From BHER01 sp051652245 (lineage in GTDB: Bacteria; Bacillota_I; Bacilli_A; Culicoidibacterales; Culicoidibacteraceae), in contig JBOFTV010000075.1 of NCBI GenBank assembly GCA_051652245.1, positions 43,336-107,335 of the forward strand: a stretch of 64,000 nt of DNA, written 5' to 3'. The translations under genes and the position numbers were made by a program. Under the pieces are notes generated by a model that worked only from the letters and a program-made list of their open reading frames with translations, was not told where the DNA came from and did not search any database. Shown here piece after piece: positions 1-8,344 of this stretch (position 1 is the first letter of the stretch; each line of letters starts with the position of its first letter).

Positions 1-1
1 A

Positions 2-1372
2 GGTGCAGGTGCAGTATATCTAAACATTTTTCATGCAGATGTAGAAGAATTCTTAGATACAAAGAAAATTAATGCAGATGAAAAGAGCCGAATTCAAACG
101 TTGTCATTAGGTCTAATTGTTCCAGATAAGTTTTTTGAATTGGCAAAGGAGAACAAGCCCTTCTATACATTTATGCCATTATCGGTAGAGAAAGCCTATG
201 GGCAATCTTTAGATGATATTGATATTGACACAATGTATGAAACACTTGTGGCCGATGACCGCGTTATCAAGAAAGAAATGAGTGCAAGACAATTATTAAC
301 ACAGATTGCAACAACACAATTTGAGTCAGGATATCCATATATTATGTATAAGTCGACAGCTAATCGTGAAAACCCACTGAAAAATATTGGTCAAATTAAA
401 ATGTCAAATCTTTGCACAGAAATTTTTCAATTACAAACGACCTCAGAAATCGCTGATTATGGTGGAACAGATAGTATCGGCTACGATATTTGTTGTAATT
501 TAGGTTCACTAAATATTGTTAATGTAATGGAAGCAAAAGCAATAAAAGAGAGCGTTTTTGCAGGAATGGATGCTTTAACAGCCGTAAGTGAGATGTCGCA
601 AGTTGAAAATGCTCCAGGTGTTCAGCGAGCAAATGATGCCTTCCATTCAGTAGGATTGGGGGCCATGAATTTACATGGCTACCTTGCTAAAAATAAAATT
701 ATGTATGAAAGCTCGGAAGCAAAAGATTTTGTGAGAACATTTTTTATGATGATTAATTTTTATTCAATTGAGCGTAGTATGGAAATTGCAAAAATGAAAG
801 CTAAAACATTTCAAGACTTTGAAAAATCTGATTATGCTACAGGTGTTTATTTTGAAAAATATTTAACAACAGACTATCGTCCAGCACTAGAGTATGTTCA
901 AGCCTTATTTAATGGTATTAGTATTCCAACAATAGAACAGTGGTCTCAGTTAAAAGCGGATGTACAAAAATACGGTTTGTATCACTCATATCGCTTAGCA
1001 ATTGCACCTACGCAAAGCATTAGCTATATTCAAAATGCAACGCCGTCAATTATGCCGATTGTTGATCATGTTGAATCAAGAACATATGGTAATGCAACAA
1101 CATATTACCCGATGCCCTATTTATCAGTAGAAAACTTTTTTTACTATAAATCATCATATAATATGGATATGGAAAATGTTATTGATTTGGTAGCTGAAAT
1201 TCAAACACATGTGGATCAAGGTATAAGTACGATTTTGTATGTGACAAATGAGGCTACAACGCGTGATTTAGCAAGATTGTATCTCTATGCACACCACAAA
1301 GGGTTAAAAAGTTTATATTACACAAGAACAAAGAATTTAACAGTTGAAGAATGTATTGCTTGTGCAGTCTAA
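2..1372 (+). CDS. nrdE: Class Ib ribonucleotide reductase alpha subunit, 5'-truncated by window edge
   Basis: Large catalytic subunit of the aerobic NrdEF reductase, which turns ribonucleoside diphosphates into deoxy forms. The frame is open from base 2, before the first possible internal start (TTG at 101), so the N-terminal part lies outside the window. Seen: the glycine-rich GAGAVYLNIFHAD stretch at the very start, the active-site N-x-C-x-E motif (NLCTE, bases 407-421), the ATPSIMPIV region, and the C-terminal redox pair CIAC two residues from the end, which thioredoxin/NrdH would re-reduce. It is followed after 17 bases by nrdF. The N-terminal region, where a class Ib enzyme has only a partial ATP-cone, cannot be judged here. 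Confidence 0.96.
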   Translation, partial: GAGAVYLNIFHADVEEFLDTKKINADEKSRIQTLSLGLIVPDKFFELAKENKPFYTFMPLSVEKAYGQSLDDIDIDTMYETLVADDRVIKKEMSARQLLTQIATTQFESGYPYIMYKSTANRENPLKNIGQIKMSNLCTEIFQLQTTSEIADYGGTDSIGYDICCNLGSLNIVNVMEAKAIKESVFAGMDALTAVSEMSQVENAPGVQRANDAFHSVGLGAMNLHGYLAKNKIMYESSEAKDFVRTFFMMINFYSIERSMEIAKMKAKTFQDFEKSDYATGVYFEKYLTTDYRPALEYVQALFNGISIPTIEQWSQLKADVQKYGLYHSYRLAIAPTQSISYIQNATPSIMPIVDHVESRTYGNATTYYPMPYLSVENFFYYKSSYNMDMENVIDLVAEIQTHVDQGISTILYVTNEATTRDLARLYLYAHHKGLKSLYYTRTKNLTVEECIACAV

Positions 1373-1389
1373 AAGAATGAGGAATAAAA

Positions 1390-2367
1390 ATGAAAAAACA
1401 ATATGAAGCAGTAAATTGGAATAAATCTGATGATGGATTTACAAAATTATTTTGGGACCAAAATGTGCGTCAATTTTGGGTGGATGAAGAAATCCCCCTT
1501 ACTGATGATAAGTTAACATGGATGGCCCTAATGCCAGAAGAGAAAAGAGCATACGAACATGTCATTGGCGGACTAACATTATTAGACACTGAGCAAGGTA
1601 GTACAGGAATGCCGCTAATTGCTAAGGCGGTAGATAAGCTGCAGCAAAAAGCAGTGTTATCGTTTATGGGGTCAATGGAGCATATGCATGCTAAAAGTTA
1701 TAGTAGCATTTATTCGACACTATGTAATATGGAACGGATTGATCAAATTTTTGATTGGGTGAAAGAAAATCCTTTTTTACAGCAAAAGTTAGAATTTATC
1801 GTTAGTAAGTACGAAGCAATAACAGATAATAAGTCGCTATATTTAGCAATGGTTGCTAGTGTATTTCTCGAAACATTTCTCTTTTATTCAGGCTTTTTCT
1901 ATCCATTATATTTGGCCGGTCAAGGAAAGCTAGTAAATAGTGGTGAAATCATCAATTTGATAATTAGGGATGAATCAGTGCATGGTGCATATGTTGGCTT
2001 GCTAGCACAAGAAGTGTTTGCAAAGCTTTCAACAAAAGAACAAGTCTATGTTGAAAAAGAAGTGTTAAATATCTTAGAGTATCTTGCAAATGTTGAACGG
2101 CATTATGTTGTTGAAATTTATAGTCAAATTGGCTTAGTTGACTCTGTTAACACTTTTGTTTCCTATAATGCAGATAAGGCAATGATGAATTTAGGTTTTG
2201 AACCATTTTACGATATTACAGAAGACTTAGTAAACCCAATTGTTATTAATGGGATGCGAACTGACACGAAGAACCATGATTTTTTTTCAACTAAAGGAAA
2301 TGGTTATATTAAAACCACAAGTGTTGAACCACTGAAGGACGAAGATTTTATTTTTGATGGAAAGTAG
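1390..2367 (+). CDS. nrdF: Class Ib ribonucleotide reductase beta subunit
   Basis: Radical-generating small subunit, 325 residues, normal length for NrdF. All expected metal ligands are visible: D66 (LLDTEQG), E97 and H100 (SMEHMH), E161, and E195/H198 (RDESVH). The radical tyrosine is present as Y104, four residues after H100. In this family the cofactor is a Mn or Fe tyrosyl radical; the sequence alone does not say which, and nrdI, needed for Mn loading, is not in the window. Start ATG 1390 follows a GAGGAA-type SD. Co-transcribed with nrdE and probably with the ATP-cone gene 9 bases downstream. Confidence 0.97.
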   Translation: MKKQYEAVNWNKSDDGFTKLFWDQNVRQFWVDEEIPLTDDKLTWMALMPEEKRAYEHVIGGLTLLDTEQGSTGMPLIAKAVDKLQQKAVLSFMGSMEHMHAKSYSSIYSTLCNMERIDQIFDWVKENPFLQQKLEFIVSKYEAITDNKSLYLAMVASVFLETFLFYSGFFYPLYLAGQGKLVNSGEIINLIIRDESVHGAYVGLLAQEVFAKLSTKEQVYVEKEVLNILEYLANVERHYVVEIYSQIGLVDSVNTFVSYNADKAMMNLGFEPFYDITEDLVNPIVINGMRTDTKNHDFFSTKGNGYIKTTSVEPLKDEDFIFDGK

Positions 2368-2376
2368 GAATAAATT

Positions 2377-2679
2377 ATGACGATTCAATATCATGAAGTA
2401 GTGAAAAGAGATGGCATGAGAATGCGCTTTGATGTAATTAAAATTGTAAATGCCATTCAAAAATCAGCGTGGGCTGCGGGCGTAGAACTTGACTATGAAT
2501 TAATTAGAACAGATATTACGAGTCCTTTAGAGCAGGAAATTATGAAACGACCACTAAAGGTGGAAGAAATTCAAGATTTTGTGGAAGAGGGCTTAATGAA
2601 ACATTATCCGAAAGTCGCTAAAACATATATTCTTTATCGAGATATGCGAAATAGGGAACGCGCTAAAAAAAGTCGGTAA
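2377..2679 (+). CDS. Free-standing ATP-cone domain protein
   Basis: A 100-residue protein that is essentially one ATP-cone: the VVKRDGMRMRFDVIKIVNAI start, the VEEIQDFVEEGL helix and the KTYILYRDMR ending match the family. ATP-cones bind ATP or dATP and act as the on/off switch of ribonucleotide reductases, or as the nucleotide sensor of NrdR. It is not NrdR: no zinc-ribbon cysteines precede the cone (the protein has no Cys). It lies 9 bases after nrdF and before a terminator, so it is most likely the last gene of the nrd operon. Class Ib NrdE normally lacks a working cone, so I infer that this protein may act in trans. A remnant of the N-terminus of anaerobic NrdD is the main alternative. 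Confidence 0.85.
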   Translation: MTIQYHEVVKRDGMRMRFDVIKIVNAIQKSAWAAGVELDYELIRTDITSPLEQEIMKRPLKVEEIQDFVEEGLMKHYPKVAKTYILYRDMRNRERAKKSR

Positions 2680-2685
2680 TAAGTT

Positions 2686-2726
2686 AAAAAGTTGCTAAAA
2701 CAAGCTAGAGTTTAGTGACTTTTTTT
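2686..2726 (+). terminator. Rho-independent terminator of the nrd operon
   Basis: Hairpin with arms AAGTTGCTAAAAC and GTTTAGTGACTT (two G-T pairs, one bulged A) followed by a run of seven T. It starts a few bases after the ATP-cone stop codon. Confidence 0.75.
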
Positions 2727-2728
2727 GC

Positions 2729-2734
2729 TATAAT
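2729..2734 (+). promoter_or_regulatory. Probable -10 box of nadV
   Basis: A perfect TATAAT just downstream of the nrd terminator and 31 bases before the nadV start. No convincing -35 box is seen at 17 bp, so this is a partial promoter call. Confidence 0.5.
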
Positions 2735-2765
2735 GAAAGGAGACTTTTGAAGGGAGACACTAAAC

Positions 2766-4232
2766 ATGGGAAATATTATTTTACAAACAGATAGCTACAA
2801 ACTTAGTCACTTTCAACAATTTCCCGATAATATGGTATATATGTTCGATTACATCGAATCAAGAGGTGGTAAATACGGGTATACACGCTTTTTTGGGTTA
2901 CAGTATTATCTTAAAAAATATCTTTGTCAAACAATAACAATTGAAATGCTAGAAGAGGCGAAATTACTTGCACAATGGCATGGAGTTCCCTTTAATTATG
3001 AGGGTTGGTTGTATATTATTAATGAGTTAGAGGGCAAAATTCCTATAAGAATTCGGGCTGTAGACGAGGGGAGTGTTATTCCCAATCATGAAGTACTTGT
3101 CACAATTGAAAGTACAAATGAGCATGTTCCGTGGGTTGTTGGCTGGGTTGAAACGCTATTAATGAAAATCTGGTACCCCATAACGGTTGCAACATTTAGC
3201 TATAAAATCAAGTTAATGATTGAAGCCTTTTTAGATACAACCTCAGATAATAAAGTAGCAGAATTACCATTTAAGTTACATGATTTTGGTTATCGCGGTG
3301 TTTCCAGCGAAGAAAGTGCAGGCATTGGTGGGATGGCCCATTTGCTTAATTTTAAGGGGACGGATACAATTGCGGGACTCCTTTATGCTAAAAATTATTA
3401 TAATGCTGTAGAACCAGGATTTAGTGTGCCCGCAAGCGAGCATAGTACAATGACCTCTTGGGGGGAAAGTGGTGAAGAATCAGCATTTAGAAATATGATT
3501 AAAAAGCACCAACAATATCCGATAATTAGTATCGTAGCAGACTCGTATAATTACTGGGAAGCAGTAGCAGACTTATTAGGTAAAAAATTAAAAGCGGAGA
3601 TATTAGCGCATGATGGCTTTATTGTTATTCGTCCCGATAGCGGTGATGCAGTAACTAATGTGCTATTTGCATTAGAGCAATCAGAAAAATATTTTGGTTG
3701 CCAGCTCAACAGCAAAGGTTATAAGGTCTTAAATAAAATAAGAATACTACAAGGGGATGGTATTAGTGAAGATAAGATTTACGATATTTTAAGATCGATT
3801 ACAAATTTTACAAAAGATAATAAATCCAAGGGATACTCGGCTGAAAATCTGGTATTTGGGTGTGGAGGTGCATTGTTACAAGGTAATAGTAAATCTAGCA
3901 TTAATCGCGATACCCATAAATTTGCGATGAAATGCTCAGCAATTGGTTTCAAAAAAAAGGGGGAGAGCCAAATAACTTTACGGGAAGTATTTAAAGATCC
4001 AATTACAGATAGAGGGAAATTAAGCAAAAAAGGCCGCTTGGATTTAATTTTAGTTGATGGTATTCCCAAAACAATTGTGATTAATGATTTTCCGGTAGGA
4101 AAGCATCATCCAGATTCAATCTTAGAAACAGTTTTTGAGAATGGTATTCTCAAAAAAGCGTATCGCTGGGATCAAATTTCTGGCAATGACAAACTTTATC
4201 CCCAAAAATTCCCTAGTGGAGTGCAAAAATAA
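2766..4232 (+). CDS. nadV: Nicotinamide phosphoribosyltransferase (NAMPT/NadV)
   Basis: Converts nicotinamide plus PRPP to NMN, giving one-step nicotinamide salvage without deamidation. 488 residues, the usual NAMPT length. Landmarks: HDFGYRG at 172-178, the ASEHST segment at 223-228 with the catalytic-type His226, the VADSYNYWE segment with Asp259, and the phosphate-binding RPDSGD at 289-294. It differs from nicotinate PRTase (PncB) in these motifs. It lies alone after the nrd terminator with its own -10 box, and 13 bases before ald, so the two are probably co-transcribed. NMN would still need an adenylyltransferase; the only candidate in this window, the NadD-like part of YqeK, looks inactive. 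Confidence 0.95.
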   Translation: MGNIILQTDSYKLSHFQQFPDNMVYMFDYIESRGGKYGYTRFFGLQYYLKKYLCQTITIEMLEEAKLLAQWHGVPFNYEGWLYIINELEGKIPIRIRAVDEGSVIPNHEVLVTIESTNEHVPWVVGWVETLLMKIWYPITVATFSYKIKLMIEAFLDTTSDNKVAELPFKLHDFGYRGVSSEESAGIGGMAHLLNFKGTDTIAGLLYAKNYYNAVEPGFSVPASEHSTMTSWGESGEESAFRNMIKKHQQYPIISIVADSYNYWEAVADLLGKKLKAEILAHDGFIVIRPDSGDAVTNVLFALEQSEKYFGCQLNSKGYKVLNKIRILQGDGISEDKIYDILRSITNFTKDNKSKGYSAENLVFGCGGALLQGNSKSSINRDTHKFAMKCSAIGFKKKGESQITLREVFKDPITDRGKLSKKGRLDLILVDGIPKTIVINDFPVGKHHPDSILETVFENGILKKAYRWDQISGNDKLYPQKFPSGVQK

Positions 4233-4245
4233 GGAGAATGTGTGA

Positions 4246-5334
4246 ATGAAAATAGGTGTAATAAAAGAAATTAAAAATCAGGAATCACGAGTAGGGCTAA
4301 CACCAAACCATGTGCAAGCGCTGGTATTAAATAAGCATGTTGTGTATGTTGAATATGATGCGGGTAAAGGAAGTGGTTTTGAGGATAGTGAGTACCTACA
4401 GGCTGGAGCACAGCTAACGGATGCCAGCACAGCGTGGAGTAATGCTGATCTGATAATAAAGGTTAAAGAGCCAATTGAAACGGAATATAAATATTTTAGA
4501 GCCGGACTAATAATCTACACTTATTTTCATTTGGCCTCAAACAGAGAACTAACATTAGAATTACTCAAAGCAAAAGTAACTGCAGTAGCATATGAGACGG
4601 TGGAATTACCAGATAAAAGTTTACCACTACTAACGCCCATGAGTGAAATTGCGGGGAAAATGGCCGTCCAAGTAGGAGCGCATTTTCTGGAAAAACATGC
4701 GGGTGGCCGGGGTGTATTATTATCGGGTATTCCTGGTGTTAAAAAGGGGAAAGTATTGATCATAGGTGGTGGTGTAGTTGGTGTAAATGCTGCTAAAGTT
4801 GCTAGTGGAATGGGAGCAAAGGTCACTTTACTAGATCGAAATATTGAGCGTCTGCGCTACCTTGAAACGCTATTTCACAATGAAATTGAATTGCTTGTTT
4901 CCACACCGGCAACCATTGAACACGAGGTTAAAGATACTGATTTGTTAATTGGTGCCGTTTTGGTTACTGGTTCTGTTGCTCCAAAGCTTGTTAGTGAACA
5001 AATGGTGAAAACAATGCCAAGTGGAAGCGTTATTGTTGATGTTGCAATTGATCAAGGTGGATGTATTGCAACAATGGATCACTATACAACACATGAGCAA
5101 CCAATATATATTAAACATGATGTAATCCACTATGCTGTTGCAAATATGCCTGGTGCAGTGGCACGAACATCAACAATTGGTTTAACAAATGCTACGGTCA
5201 AATATGTAAATATCATAGCTGATCATGGTTTAGAACGAGCAGTTAAATTGAATCCAGAATTATTATTAGGAGTAAATACAATAGGGGGGAAAGTTACTTG
5301 CAAAGAAGTTGAAAAAGCCCATTTTTCAGATTGA
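4246..5334 (+). CDS. ald: Alanine dehydrogenase
   Basis: NAD-dependent interconversion of L-alanine with pyruvate plus ammonia. 362 residues, close to the family norm of about 370. The pyruvate-binding and catalytic residues R15, K74 (KVKEP) and H95 (FHLAS) are in place; the NAD-binding Rossmann loop is GGGVVG at 174-179 with the ribose-binding aspartate at 197. Start ATG follows AAGGAGAATGTGTGA. It is the second gene after nadV, which fits a shared interest in NAD metabolism only loosely. A short hairpin follows. Confidence 0.95.
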   Translation: MKIGVIKEIKNQESRVGLTPNHVQALVLNKHVVYVEYDAGKGSGFEDSEYLQAGAQLTDASTAWSNADLIIKVKEPIETEYKYFRAGLIIYTYFHLASNRELTLELLKAKVTAVAYETVELPDKSLPLLTPMSEIAGKMAVQVGAHFLEKHAGGRGVLLSGIPGVKKGKVLIIGGGVVGVNAAKVASGMGAKVTLLDRNIERLRYLETLFHNEIELLVSTPATIEHEVKDTDLLIGAVLVTGSVAPKLVSEQMVKTMPSGSVIVDVAIDQGGCIATMDHYTTHEQPIYIKHDVIHYAVANMPGAVARTSTIGLTNATVKYVNIIADHGLERAVKLNPELLLGVNTIGGKVTCKEVEKAHFSD

Positions 5335-5342
5335 TATACCGT

Positions 5343-5369
5343 AAAGCATAAGGGGAGAGTGCTTTTTTT
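5343..5369 (+). terminator. Weak rho-independent terminator after ald
   Basis: Six-base stem AAAGCA/TGCTTT with a purine-rich loop, running straight into seven T. The stem is short, so read-through is likely. Confidence 0.5.
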
Positions 5370-5380
5370 GGGGGGTAATA

Positions 5381-5409
5381 TTGACTAATAAAGAAGAACA
5401 TGAGATAAT
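5381..5409 (+). promoter_or_regulatory. SigA-type promoter of the TagF-like gene
   Basis: TTGACT, a 17-base spacer and GATAAT, ending 29 bases before the start codon. Spacing and both boxes are near consensus. Confidence 0.7.
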
Positions 5410-5438
5410 TATTTAATCTATTTAAAAGGAGGGGTAAG

Positions 5439-6425
5439 ATGGGAAAAAGTAAGTTGTTTTTTTCTTTTATGGAAGTCATCAAAGTGATTTATATTTTAAT
5501 TTATAGCGTTACCTATGCGATTGCCACTTTTTTAATAAAAAAAAGAGCAGTTAATACAGTGATTATTGCAAAGCATAGCAATAATGCCAAAAACTATATT
5601 CATGAAAAAGCAGAAGAAACCTACATTTTAATTTCTGATAATAAAAATATGCAAAATTTTTGTAAGAAGGATAAAAACTGTACCCAAATAATAGATTTGT
5701 GCCTGCTTTCAACGCTATCACAAATAATAGCAATAATAAAGGCCGATAAAATTGTGATTGATGATTATTATGGACCACTTTATCTCATTGATAATCGCAA
5801 AAAAATCATTAATATTTGGCATTCTTATGCAATTTATAAAAAAATAGGCTTGGATGCGCCATTATATTCTAAAAGAAAGAGTTTGTCGATCAAAAGATTT
5901 TATAAAAACTACCAAAGGCTAGATGTGATTTTTGTCAGAAGTGAATTAGAGAAAGAAATTTTCGCCAATTCTTTTAAAGTTAATCAAGAAAAAATGGAAA
6001 TAAATGCTTGCTATTATGAGACAACATTACCAGCAGAAATAAATAATAAAAAGCGCGATAAAGTAGTCCTATATGCACCAACACATCGACCATATGACTA
6101 TGATTACAATAAGATATATCATTTTCTTGTCAAAAAATTTAGTCACCATAAAGTTATTCCAATCTATCATCAAATAACCTTAAAAGAAAGCCCGGATAAA
6201 TTATTAGGAATTGATGCGACAAAAACAATTGATAGTATTATAAAAACAGCAGAAATAATGGTAACAGACTACTCTTCACTATTAATTGAGGTGTATGAAC
6301 TCGCAAAAGAAGTAGATGTATATCAAATTATTGATGAAGCTGATTTTGATAAATATAATGAAATACAGGGATTAAACAGCAAGTATTATCCACAAATGCA
6401 TAAGAAGATATATTTCAAGAGTTAA
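5439..6425 (+). CDS. CDP-glycerol glycerophosphotransferase family protein (TagF/TagB-like)
   Basis: Predicted to transfer glycerol-phosphate or a similar polyol-phosphate during teichoic acid synthesis, at the inner face of the membrane. 328 residues, so it lacks the N-terminal extension of full TagF and is about TagB size. Seen: a hydrophobic N-terminus (residues about 7-32), the catalytic-type histidine H128 in WHSYAIYKKIG, APTHR at 213-217 and the CDP-glycerol binding motif TDYSS at 276-280. SD AAAAGGAGGGG and a good promoter precede it. It stands alone without other tag genes, so the exact acceptor is unknown. Confidence 0.82.
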   Translation: MGKSKLFFSFMEVIKVIYILIYSVTYAIATFLIKKRAVNTVIIAKHSNNAKNYIHEKAEETYILISDNKNMQNFCKKDKNCTQIIDLCLLSTLSQIIAIIKADKIVIDDYYGPLYLIDNRKKIINIWHSYAIYKKIGLDAPLYSKRKSLSIKRFYKNYQRLDVIFVRSELEKEIFANSFKVNQEKMEINACYYETTLPAEINNKKRDKVVLYAPTHRPYDYDYNKIYHFLVKKFSHHKVIPIYHQITLKESPDKLLGIDATKTIDSIIKTAEIMVTDYSSLLIEVYELAKEVDVYQIIDEADFDKYNEIQGLNSKYYPQMHKKIYFKS

Positions 6426-6463
6426 TTAACAGTTAACTCTTTTTAACAAATGAAAGTAGGTAT

Positions 6464-7591
6464 ATGATGAAAATTATTGTAGCTCCGGATTCATATAAAG
6501 AGAGCTTAGACGCAGTAGACGTTGCAAATGCTATGGAAGCTGGAATTTACAAGGTCTACCCCCAAGCAAAAGTTGTTAAGGTACCGATTGCTGATGGCGG
6601 AGAGGGAACAATTAAAGTAATTGAGATGCACTGTGGCGGAATAGTAAAGACCAAAATGGTTTGTGGGGCAGATGCTAACATGGTGGAAGCTCGTTATTTA
6701 ATGCTGGAAGATACGGCAATAATTGAAATTGCTACGGCAAGTGGATTAGAACAAATAGACAAGGAACAGCGCAATCCCTTTACTGCTACTAGCTTTGGAG
6801 CAGGATCATTAATGCTAGATGCCCTGGAGACAGGGTGTAAGAAATTTATCATTGGCCTAGGTGGAAGCGCTTGTAATGATGGTGGATCTGGATTATTGCA
6901 AGCACTGGGTGTTAAGCTCTTAGATAAGCAAAAACAAAGCGTTATGCTCGGTAATAACGGATTAGCGGATGTTGCAAGCGTCAATTTTACTGATTTTTAT
7001 AATAAATATGGTGATATTGAAATAATCATTGCATCAGACGTCACAAATCCGCTGTTAGGAAAAAAGGGTGCAAGTTTTACCTTTGGAAAACAAAAGGGTG
7101 CTAAAAATGATTTAGAATTACGTCTTTTGGATGAAAATATAGCAGTTTTTTCCAAAAAAATAGTGGCTAAAATAGGTGTGGATCACACTAAAACAGCTGG
7201 TGCAGGAGCTGCAGGGGGAATTGGATTTGCCTTGATGTGTTTAAGTAAAAATGTAGAGACAAAATCAGGAATTGAAGTCGTGTTAGATATTATTAACTTT
7301 GACGCATACTTAGATGATGCAGCCTTAGTATTAACAGGTGAAGGTGCTACAGATTTTCAAACAGCTTATGGAAAAGCACCGATTGGCGTAGCAAGAAGAG
7401 CTAAAATTAAAAAGGTGCCAACAGTAATTATTTCAGGAAAAGTAGAGGGTGACTTGACGCTATTATATGATGAGGGTGTCAAAGCAGCATTTAGCGTACT
7501 GCACACAATTACAACATTGAAAACAGCAATGAAAGATGCCGCAGAAAATATTACCTACACAACAGAAGCAGTGATCAGACTATTTGCATGA
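6464..7591 (+). CDS. glxK: Glycerate kinase (GlxK/GarK family)
   Basis: Phosphorylates glycerate to phosphoglycerate (2- or 3-phosphoglycerate depending on the subgroup). 375 residues, family length. Motifs: PDSYKES near the N-terminus, ADGGEGT, GLGGSACNDGG and the GEGATDFQT segment near the C-terminus. Two adjacent ATGs (6464, 6467) could be the start; both follow GAAAGTAGG. Its stop codon TGA overlaps an ATG (ATGA) at 7588-7591 that looks like the original start of the GIY-YIG gene downstream. Confidence 0.92.
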   Translation: MMKIIVAPDSYKESLDAVDVANAMEAGIYKVYPQAKVVKVPIADGGEGTIKVIEMHCGGIVKTKMVCGADANMVEARYLMLEDTAIIEIATASGLEQIDKEQRNPFTATSFGAGSLMLDALETGCKKFIIGLGGSACNDGGSGLLQALGVKLLDKQKQSVMLGNNGLADVASVNFTDFYNKYGDIEIIIASDVTNPLLGKKGASFTFGKQKGAKNDLELRLLDENIAVFSKKIVAKIGVDHTKTAGAGAAGGIGFALMCLSKNVETKSGIEVVLDIINFDAYLDDAALVLTGEGATDFQTAYGKAPIGVARRAKIKKVPTVIISGKVEGDLTLLYDEGVKAAFSVLHTITTLKTAMKDAAENITYTTEAVIRLFA

Positions 7592-7852
7592 AAAGTTCAT
7601 TATGTCTATATCTTAAAATGTAGTGATTCTTCATTATACACAGGATATACGACAAATATTGATAAGCGAATTGATGTTCATAATAAAGGAAAAGGTGCTA
7701 AATATACCCGCGGAAAAGGACCCGTCAAATTAGTTTATCAAGAGAATTACTTTTCTAAATCAGTCGCACTCAAACGCGAACATGGAATTAAGAAATTAAC
7801 AAAAAAACAGAAAGAGAGCTTAATTATGAAAGCTTCTGGGGGAAAAAAATGA
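7588..7852 (+). pseudogene. GIY-YIG endonuclease-domain protein (YhbQ/YazA type), frameshifted at its start
   Basis: The frame 7592-7852 is open for 86 codons and encodes a full small GIY-YIG protein: VYIL and LYTGYT stand for the GIY and YIG motifs, followed by the catalytic-type Arg (IDKRID) and Glu (LKREHGI), family UPF0213. There is no ATG, GTG or TTG near its beginning. The only suitable ATG, at 7588, is one base out of frame: it is followed by four A; with three A the product would start MKVHYVYILKC, exactly as the family does. So either the gene is broken by a one-base insertion, the base is a sequencing error, or the ribosome slips or uses an unusual start. The gene's stop overlaps the next ATG (ATGA), so the operon design is otherwise intact. 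Confidence 0.8.
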
Positions 7853-8265
7853 AAAAAATGATAGTAAAAATTAAAAACAGAGAAATCATCTTATACATTA
7901 TCTTTGGTGTTTTAACAACTATTGTCAACTATATCACATATTATTTTTTCACTCGAGGACTGCTGTTTACTAGCTTATTTGCAAACCTAATTGCTTGGTG
8001 TATTTCGGTGCTATTTGCTTATCTAACAAATAAGCTTTATGTGTTCAAAAGTAAGACTGTAAATAGTACGCAAGTATTGAGAGAGCTGCTATTATTTATT
8101 AGTGCAAGACTTTTATCAGGACTATTTGACTTAGCATTTGTCTATATTTTTGTTGAGGTTGTGGGTGTAGCGGATTTACCAATTAAAATTTTTAGCAATA
8201 TTATTGTTATTGTTGGCAATTGGATGATAAGCAAAATGATAATATTTAACCCAAAAAAGTCTTGA
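7849..8265 (+). CDS. GtrA family membrane protein
   Basis: 138 residues with four hydrophobic segments (about 12-34, 38-58, 78-98, 105-130) and the GtrA start pattern YIIFGVLTTIVNYITYY. GtrA proteins are thought to flip or help transfer lipid-linked sugars for polysaccharide or teichoic acid glycosylation. Start ATG overlaps the stop of the GIY-YIG frame, implying translational coupling. It converges with a GT-C-like membrane transferase, a plausible partner, though they are on opposite strands. Confidence 0.85.
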   Translation: MKKMIVKIKNREIILYIIFGVLTTIVNYITYYFFTRGLLFTSLFANLIAWCISVLFAYLTNKLYVFKSKTVNSTQVLRELLLFISARLLSGLFDLAFVYIFVEVVGVADLPIKIFSNIIVIVGNWMISKMIIFNPKKS

Positions 8266-8302
8266 TTTGATTGTAATGGATTCCAATTTTAAAAAAAAGG
8301 TT

Positions 8303-8342
8303 AAAAAAAAGGCATGTCTCATTGAGAGAGCATGCTTTTTTA
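8303..8342 (+). terminator. Terminator between convergent genes
   Basis: Hairpin GCATG-TCTC/GAGA-GCATGC with one bulge, an A run before and a T run after, so it can end transcription from both sides (gtrA on + and the membrane transferase on -). Confidence 0.8.
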
Positions 8343-8344
8343 TA

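Noticed and set aside
2377..2679. Annotation of the ATP-cone gene as NrdR
   Set aside because: NrdR has an N-terminal zinc ribbon with four cysteines; this protein has no cysteine and starts directly with the cone.
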